A DNA stretch of 64,000 nt from Paractinoplanes tereljensis (GTDB lineage Bacteria > Actinomycetota > Actinomycetes > Mycobacteriales > Micromonosporaceae): positions 186,001 through 250,000 of the forward strand of contig NZ_BOMY01000002.1 of assembly GCF_016862435.1 (NCBI RefSeq), read 5' to 3'. The notes under the pieces are model-generated. The model did not search any database and was not told where the DNA came from. It worked only from the letters and a program-made list of their open reading frames with translations. Both the position numbers and the translations under genes were made by a program. Shown here piece after piece: positions 35,345 through 44,460 of the stretch (positions within the stretch are counted from its first letter, which is position 1; each line of letters starts with the position of its first letter).

Positions 35345-36445
35345 CTACGGGCTGGCTGCCAGGAACAGGAACGCGGCCAGCAGGGACAGGTGGACGCCGC
35401 CCTGCAGGACGTTGGCGCGGCCGGGGACGATCGTCAGGGTGCCCACCACGACGGTCAGGGCCAGCAGCACCATCTGGGTGCCGCCCAGGCCCAGCAGCAG
35501 CGGGCCGGGCAGCCAGATCATCGCGATGGCGATCGCCGGAATGGTCAGGCCGATGCTTGCCATGGCTGAGCCGAGCGCCAGGTTGAGGCTGGTCTGCACG
35601 CGGTCGCGGACGGCCGCGCGGGTCGCCGCGATGGTCTCCGGCAGCAGCACCAACAGGGCGATCACCACCCCGACCACGGCCTGCGGCAGGCCTGCGCTGT
35701 CCACCGCTGACTCGATCGACGGGGAGACCCCCTTGGCCAGGCCGACCACGCCGACCAGCGCCACCAGCAGCAGGCCCACGCTGGTCAGCGCGGCCTTGCC
35801 GGACGGCGGGTCGAGGTGCTCCTCGGCGTTGATGACCTTGCCGGACGTGGTGATCGGCAGGAAGTAGTCGCGATGCCGGCGGGTCTGCACGGCCACGAAG
35901 AGCAGGTAGAGAGCGAGCGAGGCGACCGCGGCGAAGCCGAGCTGGGCCGGCGAGAACTGCGGGCCGGGGCGGCTGGTGGTGAAGCTCGGCAGCACCAGGC
36001 TCAGCGTCGCGATCATCGTGACGGTGGCGAAGGCGCCGCCGGTGCCCTCGGAGTTGAAGACGGCCACGTGCCGGCGCGCGGCCCCGACCAGCAGAGACAG
36101 GCCGAGCAGGCCGTTACAGGTGATCATGACGGCGGCGAAGACGGTGTCCCGGGCCAGCGACTGCGCCTTCTCGCCACCGCTGATCATCAGCGTGACGATC
36201 AGGGCCACCTCGATGATGGTGACGGCCACGGCCAGGACCAGCGAGCCGAACGGCTCGCCCACCCGGTGGGCGACGACCTCGGCGTGGTGCACGGCGGCCA
36301 GCACGGCCCCGCCCAGCAGCAGGGCGGCGAGCACCACGACGGGCGGTGGCAGGTCGCGGCCCCAGGTCAGGATCAGCGCGGCGACGGCGAGGACCGGGAC
36401 GACCACGGTCCAGTGCGCGAGATAATCGCGAATTTTGGCTCCCAT
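35345..36445 (-). CDS. Ca2+/H+ antiporter, ChaA-like
   Basis: 366 aa from ATG 36445. About eleven transmembrane helices in two homologous halves. The two CaCA alpha-repeats are seen as AVTIIEVALIVTLMISGGE and VLLPETIAATRAAVRDRVQTSLN, each with the ion-binding Glu. It would extrude calcium or sodium in exchange for protons. Its stop is 1 nt from the stop of the LacI gene, with no terminator between. Confidence 0.88.
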   Translation of the reverse strand: MGAKIRDYLAHWTVVVPVLAVAALILTWGRDLPPPVVVLAALLLGGAVLAAVHHAEVVAHRVGEPFGSLVLAVAVTIIEVALIVTLMISGGEKAQSLARDTVFAAVMITCNGLLGLSLLVGAARRHVAVFNSEGTGGAFATVTMIATLSLVLPSFTTSRPGPQFSPAQLGFAAVASLALYLLFVAVQTRRHRDYFLPITTSGKVINAEEHLDPPSGKAALTSVGLLLVALVGVVGLAKGVSPSIESAVDSAGLPQAVVGVVIALLVLLPETIAATRAAVRDRVQTSLNLALGSAMASIGLTIPAIAIAMIWLPGPLLLGLGGTQMVLLALTVVVGTLTIVPGRANVLQGGVHLSLLAAFLFLAASP

Positions 36446-36490
36446 CCGGCAACTCTGCCAGAAGGCGGCGCGCGAGGCAGGATGTGAGAC

Positions 36491-37471
36491 ATGGCTTACG
36501 TGAATCCGTCCGGCGAGTTCACCCGGGACCAGCGCTACATCTCCACCCGGATTGCCGCGGACGGGCCTTATCCGGTGGAGGCGGGCCGCTATCGCTTGGT
36601 GGTGAGCCGGGCCTGCCCGTGGGCCAACCGGGCGATCATCGTGCGCCGGCTGCTCGGGCTGGAGGACGCGCTGTCGATGGGCGTCGCCGGGCCGACCCAC
36701 GACGAGCGGAGCTGGACCTTCGACCTGGACCCGGGCGGCCGGGATCCGGTGCTCGGCATCGAGCGGCTGCAGGAGGCGTTCCTGGCCCGCTATCCGGACT
36801 ACGACAAGGGCATCACCGTGCCGGCCATCGTCGACGTGCCGACCGGGCAGGTGGTCACCAACGACTTCGCCCAGATCACCATTGATCTGTCGCTGGAGTG
36901 GACGGCTTTTCACCGGGCCGGGGCGCCCTCGCTTTATCCGGTTTCTCTCCGCGAGGAGATCGACAAGGTGAACCGGTTCGTCTTCACGGATGTCAACAAC
37001 GGGGTCTACCGGGCCGGGTTCGCCGGGACGCAGGAGGCCTACGAGGCCGCCTACCACCGGCTCTTCGACCGGCTCGACAAGCTCTCTTCGCACCTTTCGA
37101 CGCAGCGCTACCTGGTCGGGGACACGATCACCGAGGCGGACGTGCGGCTGTTCACCACGCTGGTGCGCTTCGACGCCGTTTACCACGGCCATTTCAAATG
37201 CAATCGGAGCAAGCTGAGCGAGATGCCGGTGCTTTGGGCGTACGCGCGGGACCTGTTCCAGACTCCGGGTTTCGGCGACACGATCGACTTCGTGCACATC
37301 AAGCAGCACTACTACGTGGTGCACAAGGACATCAACCCGACTCAGATCGTGCCGGCCGGGCCCTCGTTGACGAACTGGCTCGACGAGCACGGGCGGGAGA
37401 AGCTCGGCGGGCGGCCGTTCGGGGACGGGACGCCGCCGGCGCCGATTTCCGGCTTTCCGCGGTTTGCTTAG
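36491..37471 (+). CDS. Glutathionyl-hydroquinone-reductase-like (xi-class GST)
   Basis: 326 aa. Thioredoxin-like N-domain with the catalytic Cys42 in SRACPWANRA, then GITVPAIVD and a helical C-domain with YEAAYHRLFDRLDKL and TEADVRLFTTLVRFDAVYHGHFK, the ECM4/YqjG family pattern. These enzymes reduce thiol-conjugated hydroquinones. Actinobacteria generally use mycothiol, so the cofactor here may be mycothiol rather than glutathione (inference). Confidence 0.88.
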   Translation: MAYVNPSGEFTRDQRYISTRIAADGPYPVEAGRYRLVVSRACPWANRAIIVRRLLGLEDALSMGVAGPTHDERSWTFDLDPGGRDPVLGIERLQEAFLARYPDYDKGITVPAIVDVPTGQVVTNDFAQITIDLSLEWTAFHRAGAPSLYPVSLREEIDKVNRFVFTDVNNGVYRAGFAGTQEAYEAAYHRLFDRLDKLSSHLSTQRYLVGDTITEADVRLFTTLVRFDAVYHGHFKCNRSKLSEMPVLWAYARDLFQTPGFGDTIDFVHIKQHYYVVHKDINPTQIVPAGPSLTNWLDEHGREKLGGRPFGDGTPPAPISGFPRFA

Positions 37472-38112
37472 CGGAGGTCGACGTTCTCCAGGATGTGCCG
37501 GGGGAAGCCGACCCGGGCGAGCTGGAGCATGGCCCGGCCGAGGCGGTCGGTCGTGGTGACGTACTTCGGGGCGGTGCGCTCCAGCAGCGGAGTCAGCGGC
37601 GCCGTGGCCGTGTAGATGGCGTTGTACCACCGGGTCTTCGAGCGCACGCCGTGGGTCGGCTGGATGAAGCCGGGGCGGACCGCGTAACCCCGCGGGAGCA
37701 GCTCGATGACCTCACGCTCGGTGCGGCCCTTGACCCGGGCCCACATCTGCCGGCTCTGCGGGTTGGTGCCGGCGCCGCTGACGTAGACGAAACAGGTCTG
37801 CGGATTGAGCTCGGCGAGCAGGCGGGCGGCGGCCATCGGGTAGTCGTAGGAGACCCGGGTGTAGTCGGCCTCGCTCATCCCGACCGAGGAGACACCGAGG
37901 CAGTAGAAGCAGGCGTCGTAACCGGCGAGCTCGTCGCGGACCGGGGTGAGATCGGCGAAATCCGCGACCTTCACCTCGCGCAGCTTCGGGTGATGCACGC
38001 CGGTCGGGCTGCGGATCACGGCCAGCACCTGCTCGACGTCGGGCGCCAGCAGGGCCTCCCGGAGCACGCCCTGCCCGACCATCCCGGTCGCCCCGAAGAT
38101 CATCACCCGCAT
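37468..38112 (-). CDS. NAD(P)-binding Rossmann-fold protein
   Basis: 214 aa from ATG 38112, with AGGGTGA suitably placed; a GTG at 38121 is the alternative. GATGMVGQGVLREAL is the dinucleotide-binding loop, with FYCLGVSSVG and YVSGAGTNPQS following, as in atypical short-chain dehydrogenase/epimerase-like membrane-less proteins. No catalytic YxxxK is evident, so it may be a reductase-like or regulatory protein. The stop overlaps the GST gene by 4 nt. Confidence 0.8.
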   Translation of the reverse strand: MRVMIFGATGMVGQGVLREALLAPDVEQVLAVIRSPTGVHHPKLREVKVADFADLTPVRDELAGYDACFYCLGVSSVGMSEADYTRVSYDYPMAAARLLAELNPQTCFVYVSGAGTNPQSRQMWARVKGRTEREVIELLPRGYAVRPGFIQPTHGVRSKTRWYNAIYTATAPLTPLLERTAPKYVTTTDRLGRAMLQLARVGFPRHILENVDLR

Positions 38113-38172
38113 GGCTTTCACCCTATTCGTTCGGCCCGCAGAAATGTCGTACGGCGCGTCTAGGGTTTCCCC

Positions 38173-40986
38173 GTGCCCGTTGAAAGATGGTCCGCCGCCC
38201 AGGTCGAGACGCTAGCGCCCGACACCGCCTCGGTGAAGGCCGCACGTGGTCTCTCCTCCCCCGGTTCCTGGTCGGCGGCTGGGCGGCTCGACGATGTCCT
38301 GTGGGGACAGTGCCGCAACTACCAGGTGTGCGTCGACCTCGCCGGGCCCGCCTTCAAGTGCTCCTGCCCGAGCCGCAAGATCCCGTGCAAGCACACGCTG
38401 GCCCTGCTGCTGCGCTGGGCCGAGTCCGACGTGCCGGCCGCAGACGCGCCCGACTTCGCCCGCGAGTGGCAGGCGGCCCGCGCGGCCAAGGCGACCGCCG
38501 CCGCCCAACCGAAGGCGGCCACGGCGCCCGATCCGGCCGCCGCCGCGAAACGGGTGGAGCAGCGCGCCGAGCGGGTCGCCGGCGGCATGATCGAGCTGAG
38601 CCGCTGGCTCGACGACCAGGTGCGGCAGGGCCTGGCCGGGGCGCAGCGCGGCGGTCCGGCCCCGTTCGACGCGATGGCGGCGCGACTGGTCGACGCCCAG
38701 GCCCCGGCGGCCGCCGGCGCGGTCCGCCGGCTCGGCACGATCGCCGGCATCGGCCCGCACTGGGCCGACCGGCTGCTCGGCGAGCTGGCCCTGCTACGGC
38801 TGCTGGTCGCCGGCTACGAGCGCCTGGCCGACCTGCCACCCGAGTTGGCCGCCACCGTCCGCAGCCGGATCGGGTTCCCGGTCGGCACCGAGGAGGTGCT
38901 GGCCGGCCCCCGGGTCACCGACCGCTGGCAGGTGATCGGCCAGGTCGACGCCGACGACGGCAACCTGACCACCCGGCGCACCTGGCTGCGCGGCTCGTCG
39001 ACCGGCCGGTTCGCGCTCGTGCTGGCTTTCGCCGCGGCCGGCCAGCCACTGGTGTCCGACCTGGTGGCGGGCACCGAGTTCCGCGGCGACCTGACCTTCT
39101 ACCCCGGCTCGGTGCCGCTGCGCGCCCTGGTGGCGTCGCGCGACAGCGCCGCCGAACCGTTCGCCTCCCCCTCCGGGGCGTTGCCGCTGGGCGATGCGCT
39201 CGGTGGGTGGGCCGCGACCGTGGCCGGTGAGCCGTGGCGCTACGACGCGCCGGTCCTGGTCGCGGACGTGACGCCGAGCGCCGACGGCTGGCTGCTGGAT
39301 TCCGCCGGGTCGGCGCTGCCGCTGGCGCCCGGGCATCGCGAGCCGTGGTGGCTGCTCGCGGCGGCCGGTGCTTCGCCCGCCACGGTCGCGGCCGAGTGGT
39401 CGCCGTCCGGGCTGCGGCCCCTCGCCGCCTGGACCGGCGCCGGGTTCGTGCCGGCCGGTGCGCCGGTGCTCGACCCGGCCGCCCCGCGCACGCCTGAGCT
39501 GCCGCCCGACCTGCTGGCCGCCGCCCTGGTCGGCACCAACCGGCGGCCGTGGCCGGGCTCGTCCACGCTGCTGGAGACCGCTGCCGTCGCGCTGACCCGG
39601 CGCCGGGCCGGTCTCGCCCCGGCTCTCGATGGCCACGCGCCGGCGCCGGCCGCCCCGGCCGAGATCACGACGCCGCTGCCGCCCGCCACCGGTCTGCGGC
39701 TCATCCGCATCCTGGGTGAGGGGGTGCCGGGCGGCGCCCAGCTGGCGCAGGAGCTGCTGGCGCAATGGCTGGAGGCGGCCGCCGCCAAGGGCGGGCACGT
39801 GCCGCCCGTGGTGCTGCCGGCGCTGCTCGACGCCGGCCGCCGCAACTCGATCATCCGGCCGGCGCTGGCGCAGGTCGCCGGGCGGCGCGGCACCTGGCTG
39901 GCCGGCATGCGCGCCGACTGGCGCTGGCTACGCGACGAATCCGTCGCGGCACCGCCGCCGGGCGCGGGGTCGGCCGGCTTTGCATCGCCCGGCGTGCCCT
40001 CGGCCGGCGCGGGGTCGGTTTGGGAGATCGGGACTGTTGGGGAGCGGCTCGGGTTTCTCACTGAGCTGCGGCGGGTCGACCCGGCTGGTGCGCGGTCGCT
40101 GCTGGCGGAGACCTGGGCCGCGGAGTCGTCGGAGGATCGCGCGCGCTTCGTTACCGCGCTGGGGACCGGGCTGTCGGTGGACGACGACGCGTTCCTTGAG
40201 CAGGCGCTCGACGATCGCCGCAAGGAAGTGCGCGAGGCGGCCCTCGACCTGCTGCGCATCCTGCCCGGCTCGTCGCTCGCGGCCCGGATGACCCAGCGGG
40301 CGCGGGCCGCCCTGCGTTACGAGAACCGGCGGCTCGTGGTCACCCCGCCCGACGACCTCGACACCGGGATGCGCCGCGACGGAGTGGCCGCGACCCCGGC
40401 CCGCGGGCTGGGCGTCAGCGCGTGGTTGCTCGAGGAGATCCTGGCCGGGGCGCCGCTGTCGACCTGGGCCGTGCCGGCCACCATGCTGGGGCTGGCCCGC
40501 GGCACCGACTGGGAGGCCGCCCTGCTGCACGGCTGGGCCAAGGCCGCCATCGCGCAGAACGACCCCGCCTGGGCGATCGCGCTGCTCGACGAGGCGTCCG
40601 GGGCGCTGCGCGAGTCGGTGCGCTGGGACCTTCACCTCGTGCTGCCGGCCGACGAACTGGGCCGGCTCGCCGCCGACGCGCTGCGCCGGGAGGACGGCAT
40701 GGCCCACCGGCTGCTCGCCATCCACCCCGGGCGCTGGCCCGAGGAACTGTCCGTCACGGTGCTCGAGACGATCGCCCACCGCGCCCGCACCGACCGGCAC
40801 ACCTGGCAGCTCGGCGAGCTGTGCCGCTCGGCCGCGGTGTCCATGCCCCCGTCCTACGCCGAGCTGGTCGGCCGCCTCGCCCTCCAGCTCGACCAGGAAC
40901 CGGCCGACCAGTCGCGGGTGCGACCGGTCGCCGACCTGGCCCGCACGCTCACCTTCCGCCACGAGATGTTTCAGGAGTTCGCGTGA
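38173..40986 (+). CDS. SWIM zinc-finger and DUF5691 protein
   Basis: 937 aa from GTG 38173. The N-terminal half carries a SWIM zinc finger, C63-S-C65 ... C72-K-H74 in FKCSCPSRKIPCKHTLALLL, then a helical region rich in Ala/Arg. From about residue 440 (LLAAALVGTNRRPWPG) the chain matches DUF5691, a large helical domain. Elsewhere SWIM and DUF5691 proteins are often separate genes, so this looks like a fusion. SWIM fingers bind DNA or protein. It is the first gene of the MoxR-VWA operon; its stop overlaps the GTG of the next gene. Confidence 0.85.
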   Translation: MPVERWSAAQVETLAPDTASVKAARGLSSPGSWSAAGRLDDVLWGQCRNYQVCVDLAGPAFKCSCPSRKIPCKHTLALLLRWAESDVPAADAPDFAREWQAARAAKATAAAQPKAATAPDPAAAAKRVEQRAERVAGGMIELSRWLDDQVRQGLAGAQRGGPAPFDAMAARLVDAQAPAAAGAVRRLGTIAGIGPHWADRLLGELALLRLLVAGYERLADLPPELAATVRSRIGFPVGTEEVLAGPRVTDRWQVIGQVDADDGNLTTRRTWLRGSSTGRFALVLAFAAAGQPLVSDLVAGTEFRGDLTFYPGSVPLRALVASRDSAAEPFASPSGALPLGDALGGWAATVAGEPWRYDAPVLVADVTPSADGWLLDSAGSALPLAPGHREPWWLLAAAGASPATVAAEWSPSGLRPLAAWTGAGFVPAGAPVLDPAAPRTPELPPDLLAAALVGTNRRPWPGSSTLLETAAVALTRRRAGLAPALDGHAPAPAAPAEITTPLPPATGLRLIRILGEGVPGGAQLAQELLAQWLEAAAAKGGHVPPVVLPALLDAGRRNSIIRPALAQVAGRRGTWLAGMRADWRWLRDESVAAPPPGAGSAGFASPGVPSAGAGSVWEIGTVGERLGFLTELRRVDPAGARSLLAETWAAESSEDRARFVTALGTGLSVDDDAFLEQALDDRRKEVREAALDLLRILPGSSLAARMTQRARAALRYENRRLVVTPPDDLDTGMRRDGVAATPARGLGVSAWLLEEILAGAPLSTWAVPATMLGLARGTDWEAALLHGWAKAAIAQNDPAWAIALLDEASGALRESVRWDLHLVLPADELGRLAADALRREDGMAHRLLAIHPGRWPEELSVTVLETIAHRARTDRHTWQLGELCRSAAVSMPPSYAELVGRLALQLDQEPADQSRVRPVADLARTLTFRHEMFQEFA

Positions 40987-42044
40987 CTGCGCTGCGCCCG
41001 CACGCCGAAGATCAGTATTCCGACGAGCTGGCCCTGCTCGCCGCCACCGACGACCGCATCCGGCCGCCGGGCTGGCGGCTCTCCCCGCAGGCCGTGGTGA
41101 CCTACCTGCTCGGGGACGGCGCCAAGATCACTCCGAAGTACGTGGGACCCCGCCGGCTCATCGAGGTCGCGGTGGCGACCCTGGCCACCGACCGCGCGCT
41201 GCTGCTGCTCGGCGTGCCGGGCACCGCCAAGACCTGGGTGTCCGAGCACCTCGCCGCGGCCATCTCCGGCGACTCGAAGCTGCTCGTGCAGGGCACCGCC
41301 GGCACCGCCGAGGAGGCCATCCGGTACGGCTGGAACTACGCCCGCCTGCTCGCCGAGGGCCCGACCGAGGACGCCCTGGTGGCCAGCCCGATCATGCGGG
41401 CCATGCGGGGTGGCACGATCGCCCGGCTCGAGGAGCTCACCCGGGTGCCGTCCGACGTGCAGGACGCGCTGATCACCATCCTGTCCGAGAAGACGCTGCC
41501 GGTGCCCGAGCTCAACACCGAGATCCAGGCGCAGCGCGGCTTCAACCTGATCGCCACCGCGAACGACCGCGACCGCGGCGTCAACGAGCTGTCCAGCGCG
41601 CTGCGCCGCCGCTTCAACACGGTGGTGCTGCCGATGCCGGCCTCGGCCGAGGAGGAGGTCGAGATCGTCGCGCGGCGGGTGGCCCAGCTCGGCGCGTCGC
41701 TCGACCTGCCCGCGGTGCCGACCGCGCTGGAGGAGATCCGGCGGGTGGTCACGGTCTTCCGCGAGCTGCGCACCGGGCTCACCGAGGACGGCCGCACCAA
41801 GCTGAAGTCGCCGACCGGCACGCTCTCCACCGCCGAGGCGATCTCGGTGATCACCAACGGGATGGCGCTGGCCGCGCACTTCGGCGACGGCACCATGCGC
41901 CCGGCCGACGTGGCCGCGGGCATCCTCGGCGCCGTGGTCAAGGACCCGCTGTCGGACGGGGTGGTCTGGCGCGAATACCTGGAGACCGTGGTGCGGGAGC
42001 GCCCCGACTGGCTCGACTTCTACCGGGCCGCCCGCGATGCCTGA
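40983..42044 (+). CDS. MoxR-type AAA+ ATPase
   Basis: 353 aa from GTG 40983 (GTGA overlap with the preceding stop). Walker A GVPGTAKTW (77-85); Walker B region GGTIARLEELTRVP, with the usual Asp-Glu replaced by Glu-Glu; sensor 1 in NLIATANDRD; arginine fingers in SSALRRRFN. MoxR ATPases act with VWA proteins to load metal or remodel complexes. Lower confidence applies only to its biological role. Confidence 0.92.
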   Translation: MTALRPHAEDQYSDELALLAATDDRIRPPGWRLSPQAVVTYLLGDGAKITPKYVGPRRLIEVAVATLATDRALLLLGVPGTAKTWVSEHLAAAISGDSKLLVQGTAGTAEEAIRYGWNYARLLAEGPTEDALVASPIMRAMRGGTIARLEELTRVPSDVQDALITILSEKTLPVPELNTEIQAQRGFNLIATANDRDRGVNELSSALRRRFNTVVLPMPASAEEEVEIVARRVAQLGASLDLPAVPTALEEIRRVVTVFRELRTGLTEDGRTKLKSPTGTLSTAEAISVITNGMALAAHFGDGTMRPADVAAGILGAVVKDPLSDGVVWREYLETVVRERPDWLDFYRAARDA

Positions 42045-44460
42045 GCGGCTCTACGGCATCCGCCACCACGGTCCCGGGTCGGCCCGGGCCGTGGTGCAGG
42101 AGCTCGAGCGGCAGCCACCGCAGGTGCTCCTGGTCGAGGGCCCACCGGAGGCGGACGACCTGGTGCGGTGGGTGGCCGACGCCGGACTGGAGCCGCCGGT
42201 GGCGCTGCTGGGGTATGCGACGGACGACCCGCGGCGGGCCGCGTTCTGGCCGTTCGCGGTCTTCTCCCCGGAGTGGCAGGCGATCCGCTGGGCGGTGTCG
42301 CACGGCGTGCCGGTCCGCTTCTTCGACCTGCCGTTCGCATACCGTATGGGCGGCAACGCCGCCGGCCGACTGACCCAGCCGGGCCCCGCGCAGCCAGACC
42401 TCACGCAGCCGGACCTCGCGCAGGCCAGCCCTGAACAGTCCGACCCGGCGCAGGCGGAGGTCTCGCCGCCAGGGCCTTCGGGGACGGATGCTGGGTCGCC
42501 ATCAGACGCCGCGGAGTCCGACGTGGACTCCGCGGGGCGGTCGCCGGAGGCTGCCGGTGAGCCCGGTGGGGCGGACGGCCCGGGGCCGGGCACCGCGGTT
42601 GAGCGGGTGCCGCAGCGGCCGGTGGACCCGATCGGGGAGCTGGCCGCGGCGGCCGGGTATGACGATCCGGAACGCTGGTGGGAGGACGTGGTCGAGCATC
42701 GCGGGATGCCTGCGTTCGAGGCGATCGCCGAGGCCATGACCGCTATCCGCGACGACTCGCCGGAGGACCCGGACGACCTGGTTCGCGAGGCGTACATGCG
42801 GACCGTTCTGCGGGAGACCCGGAAGAAGTACGACGACATCGCGGTGGTCTGCGGGGCCTGGCACGTGCCGGCACTCACCCGCAAGGTCGCGGTCAAGGAC
42901 GACGTCGCCCTGCTCAAGGGGCGGCGTAAGGAGAAGGTGTCGTTCACCTGGGTGCCGTGGACCTACGGGCGGCTGGCCTCCTGGTCCGGTTACGGCGCCG
43001 GGGTCCGCTCGCCGGGATGGTACCACCACCTGTTCAGCACCGCCGACGAGGTGGTCACCCGCTGGCTGGTCGACGCGGCGGGGGTGCTGCGGGCCGAGGG
43101 GGTGCCGACCTCGTCGGCGCACATCATCGAGGCGACCCGGCTCGCCGAGGCGCTCGCCACGTTGCGCGGACGGCCGCTCGCCGGGCTGGCCGAGGTGACC
43201 GAGGCGGCCGAGGCGGTGATGTGTGACGGCGAGCCGCTGCGGGTCAGCCTGATCAGCAACCGGCTCGTGGTCGGCGAGCGGTTGGGTGGCGTTCCGGAGG
43301 ACATGCCCGGCGTACCGCTCGCCAAGGACCTGGCCAACCAGCAGCGTGCGCTGCGGCTGAAGCCCGAGGCTCTCGACCGGGATCTTGAATTGGATCTCCG
43401 TAAGGAGATCGGGTTGCAGCGCAGCCGGCTGCTGCACCGGTTGCGCATCCTCGGCGTGCCGTGGGGTGAGCCGCCGCAGGCCCGCCGCGGCACCACCGGC
43501 ACGTTCCGGGAGGAGTGGCGGCTGCGCTGGCAGCCCGAGTTCGCGGTGCGGCTGGTCGAGGGCAGCATGTTCGGCACGACCGTGGCGTCCGCCGCCACCG
43601 CCAAGGTCACCCGGGCTGCCGCCGACGCGGAGACGCTCGCCGACGTGACCGCGCTGGTGGAGACGTGCCTGCTCGCCGACCTGACCGGCGCCTATCCGCC
43701 GGTGCTGGCGGCGCTCGACGTCCGCGCGGCGCTGGACGCCGACGTCAACCACCTGATGGCGGCGATCCCGGCGCTGGCCCGCACCCTGCGGTACGGCGAC
43801 GTGCGGCAGACCGACGTGGCGGGGCTGGCCACGGTGACCGCGAGCCTGCTGGTCCGGGTGTGTGCGGGGCTGCCGTCCGCGGTCGGCTCGGTCTCCGATG
43901 AGGCCGCCCGGCTGCTGCGCGACCGGATCGACGGGGTGCACTCGGCGGTCGGTCTGCTCGCCGACGACGACCTGCGGCAACGCTGGCTCGGCACGCTCGC
44001 CTCGCTGGCCGGGCGGGGCGACCTGCACGGGCTGCTCGCCGGCCGGCTCACCCGGCTGCTGATGGACGCCGGCCGGCTGGACGCGGTCGAGGTGCGCCGC
44101 CGGCTGCGGCTGCCGCTGACCGTGGGCACCCCGCCCGCGCACGGGGCCGCCTGGGTGGAGGGCTTCCTGTCCGGCGGCGGGTTGCTGCTGGTGCACGACG
44201 ACGCGCTGCTGGCGCTGCTCGACGAGTGGCTGGCGGACATCCCGGCGGACGCGTTCGACAGCGTGCTGCCGCTGCTGCGGCGGACGTTCGGCGCGTTCGA
44301 GTCCGGCGAGCGCCGGGCGATCGGCGAGCGGGTGTCCGGGAAGGTCCGGGCGACTCAGGAGGCCGGTGCTCTCGGTTTCGACACCGAGCGCGCCGATCTC
44401 GTACTGCCCACGCTCAGCGCGCTGCTGGGCCGGGGGATCACCGCCGGGGAGGCGCGATGA
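42037..44460 (+). CDS. DUF5682 protein
   Basis: 807 aa from ATG 42037, overlapping the ATPase gene by 8 nt. The N-terminus carries YGIRHHGPGSARAV and LLVEGPPEADDLV; a later CGAWHVPAL has His276. These three stations resemble the metal-dependent TraB/EreA/TIKI esterase-like superfamily (inference). An 80-residue Pro/Gln/acidic low-complexity insert lies at about 109-192, and the C-terminal half is helical. It belongs to the conserved MoxR-VWA-DUF5682-DUF5691 gene set. Confidence 0.85.
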   Translation: MPERLYGIRHHGPGSARAVVQELERQPPQVLLVEGPPEADDLVRWVADAGLEPPVALLGYATDDPRRAAFWPFAVFSPEWQAIRWAVSHGVPVRFFDLPFAYRMGGNAAGRLTQPGPAQPDLTQPDLAQASPEQSDPAQAEVSPPGPSGTDAGSPSDAAESDVDSAGRSPEAAGEPGGADGPGPGTAVERVPQRPVDPIGELAAAAGYDDPERWWEDVVEHRGMPAFEAIAEAMTAIRDDSPEDPDDLVREAYMRTVLRETRKKYDDIAVVCGAWHVPALTRKVAVKDDVALLKGRRKEKVSFTWVPWTYGRLASWSGYGAGVRSPGWYHHLFSTADEVVTRWLVDAAGVLRAEGVPTSSAHIIEATRLAEALATLRGRPLAGLAEVTEAAEAVMCDGEPLRVSLISNRLVVGERLGGVPEDMPGVPLAKDLANQQRALRLKPEALDRDLELDLRKEIGLQRSRLLHRLRILGVPWGEPPQARRGTTGTFREEWRLRWQPEFAVRLVEGSMFGTTVASAATAKVTRAAADAETLADVTALVETCLLADLTGAYPPVLAALDVRAALDADVNHLMAAIPALARTLRYGDVRQTDVAGLATVTASLLVRVCAGLPSAVGSVSDEAARLLRDRIDGVHSAVGLLADDDLRQRWLGTLASLAGRGDLHGLLAGRLTRLLMDAGRLDAVEVRRRLRLPLTVGTPPAHGAAWVEGFLSGGGLLLVHDDALLALLDEWLADIPADAFDSVLPLLRRTFGAFESGERRAIGERVSGKVRATQEAGALGFDTERADLVLPTLSALLGRGITAGEAR

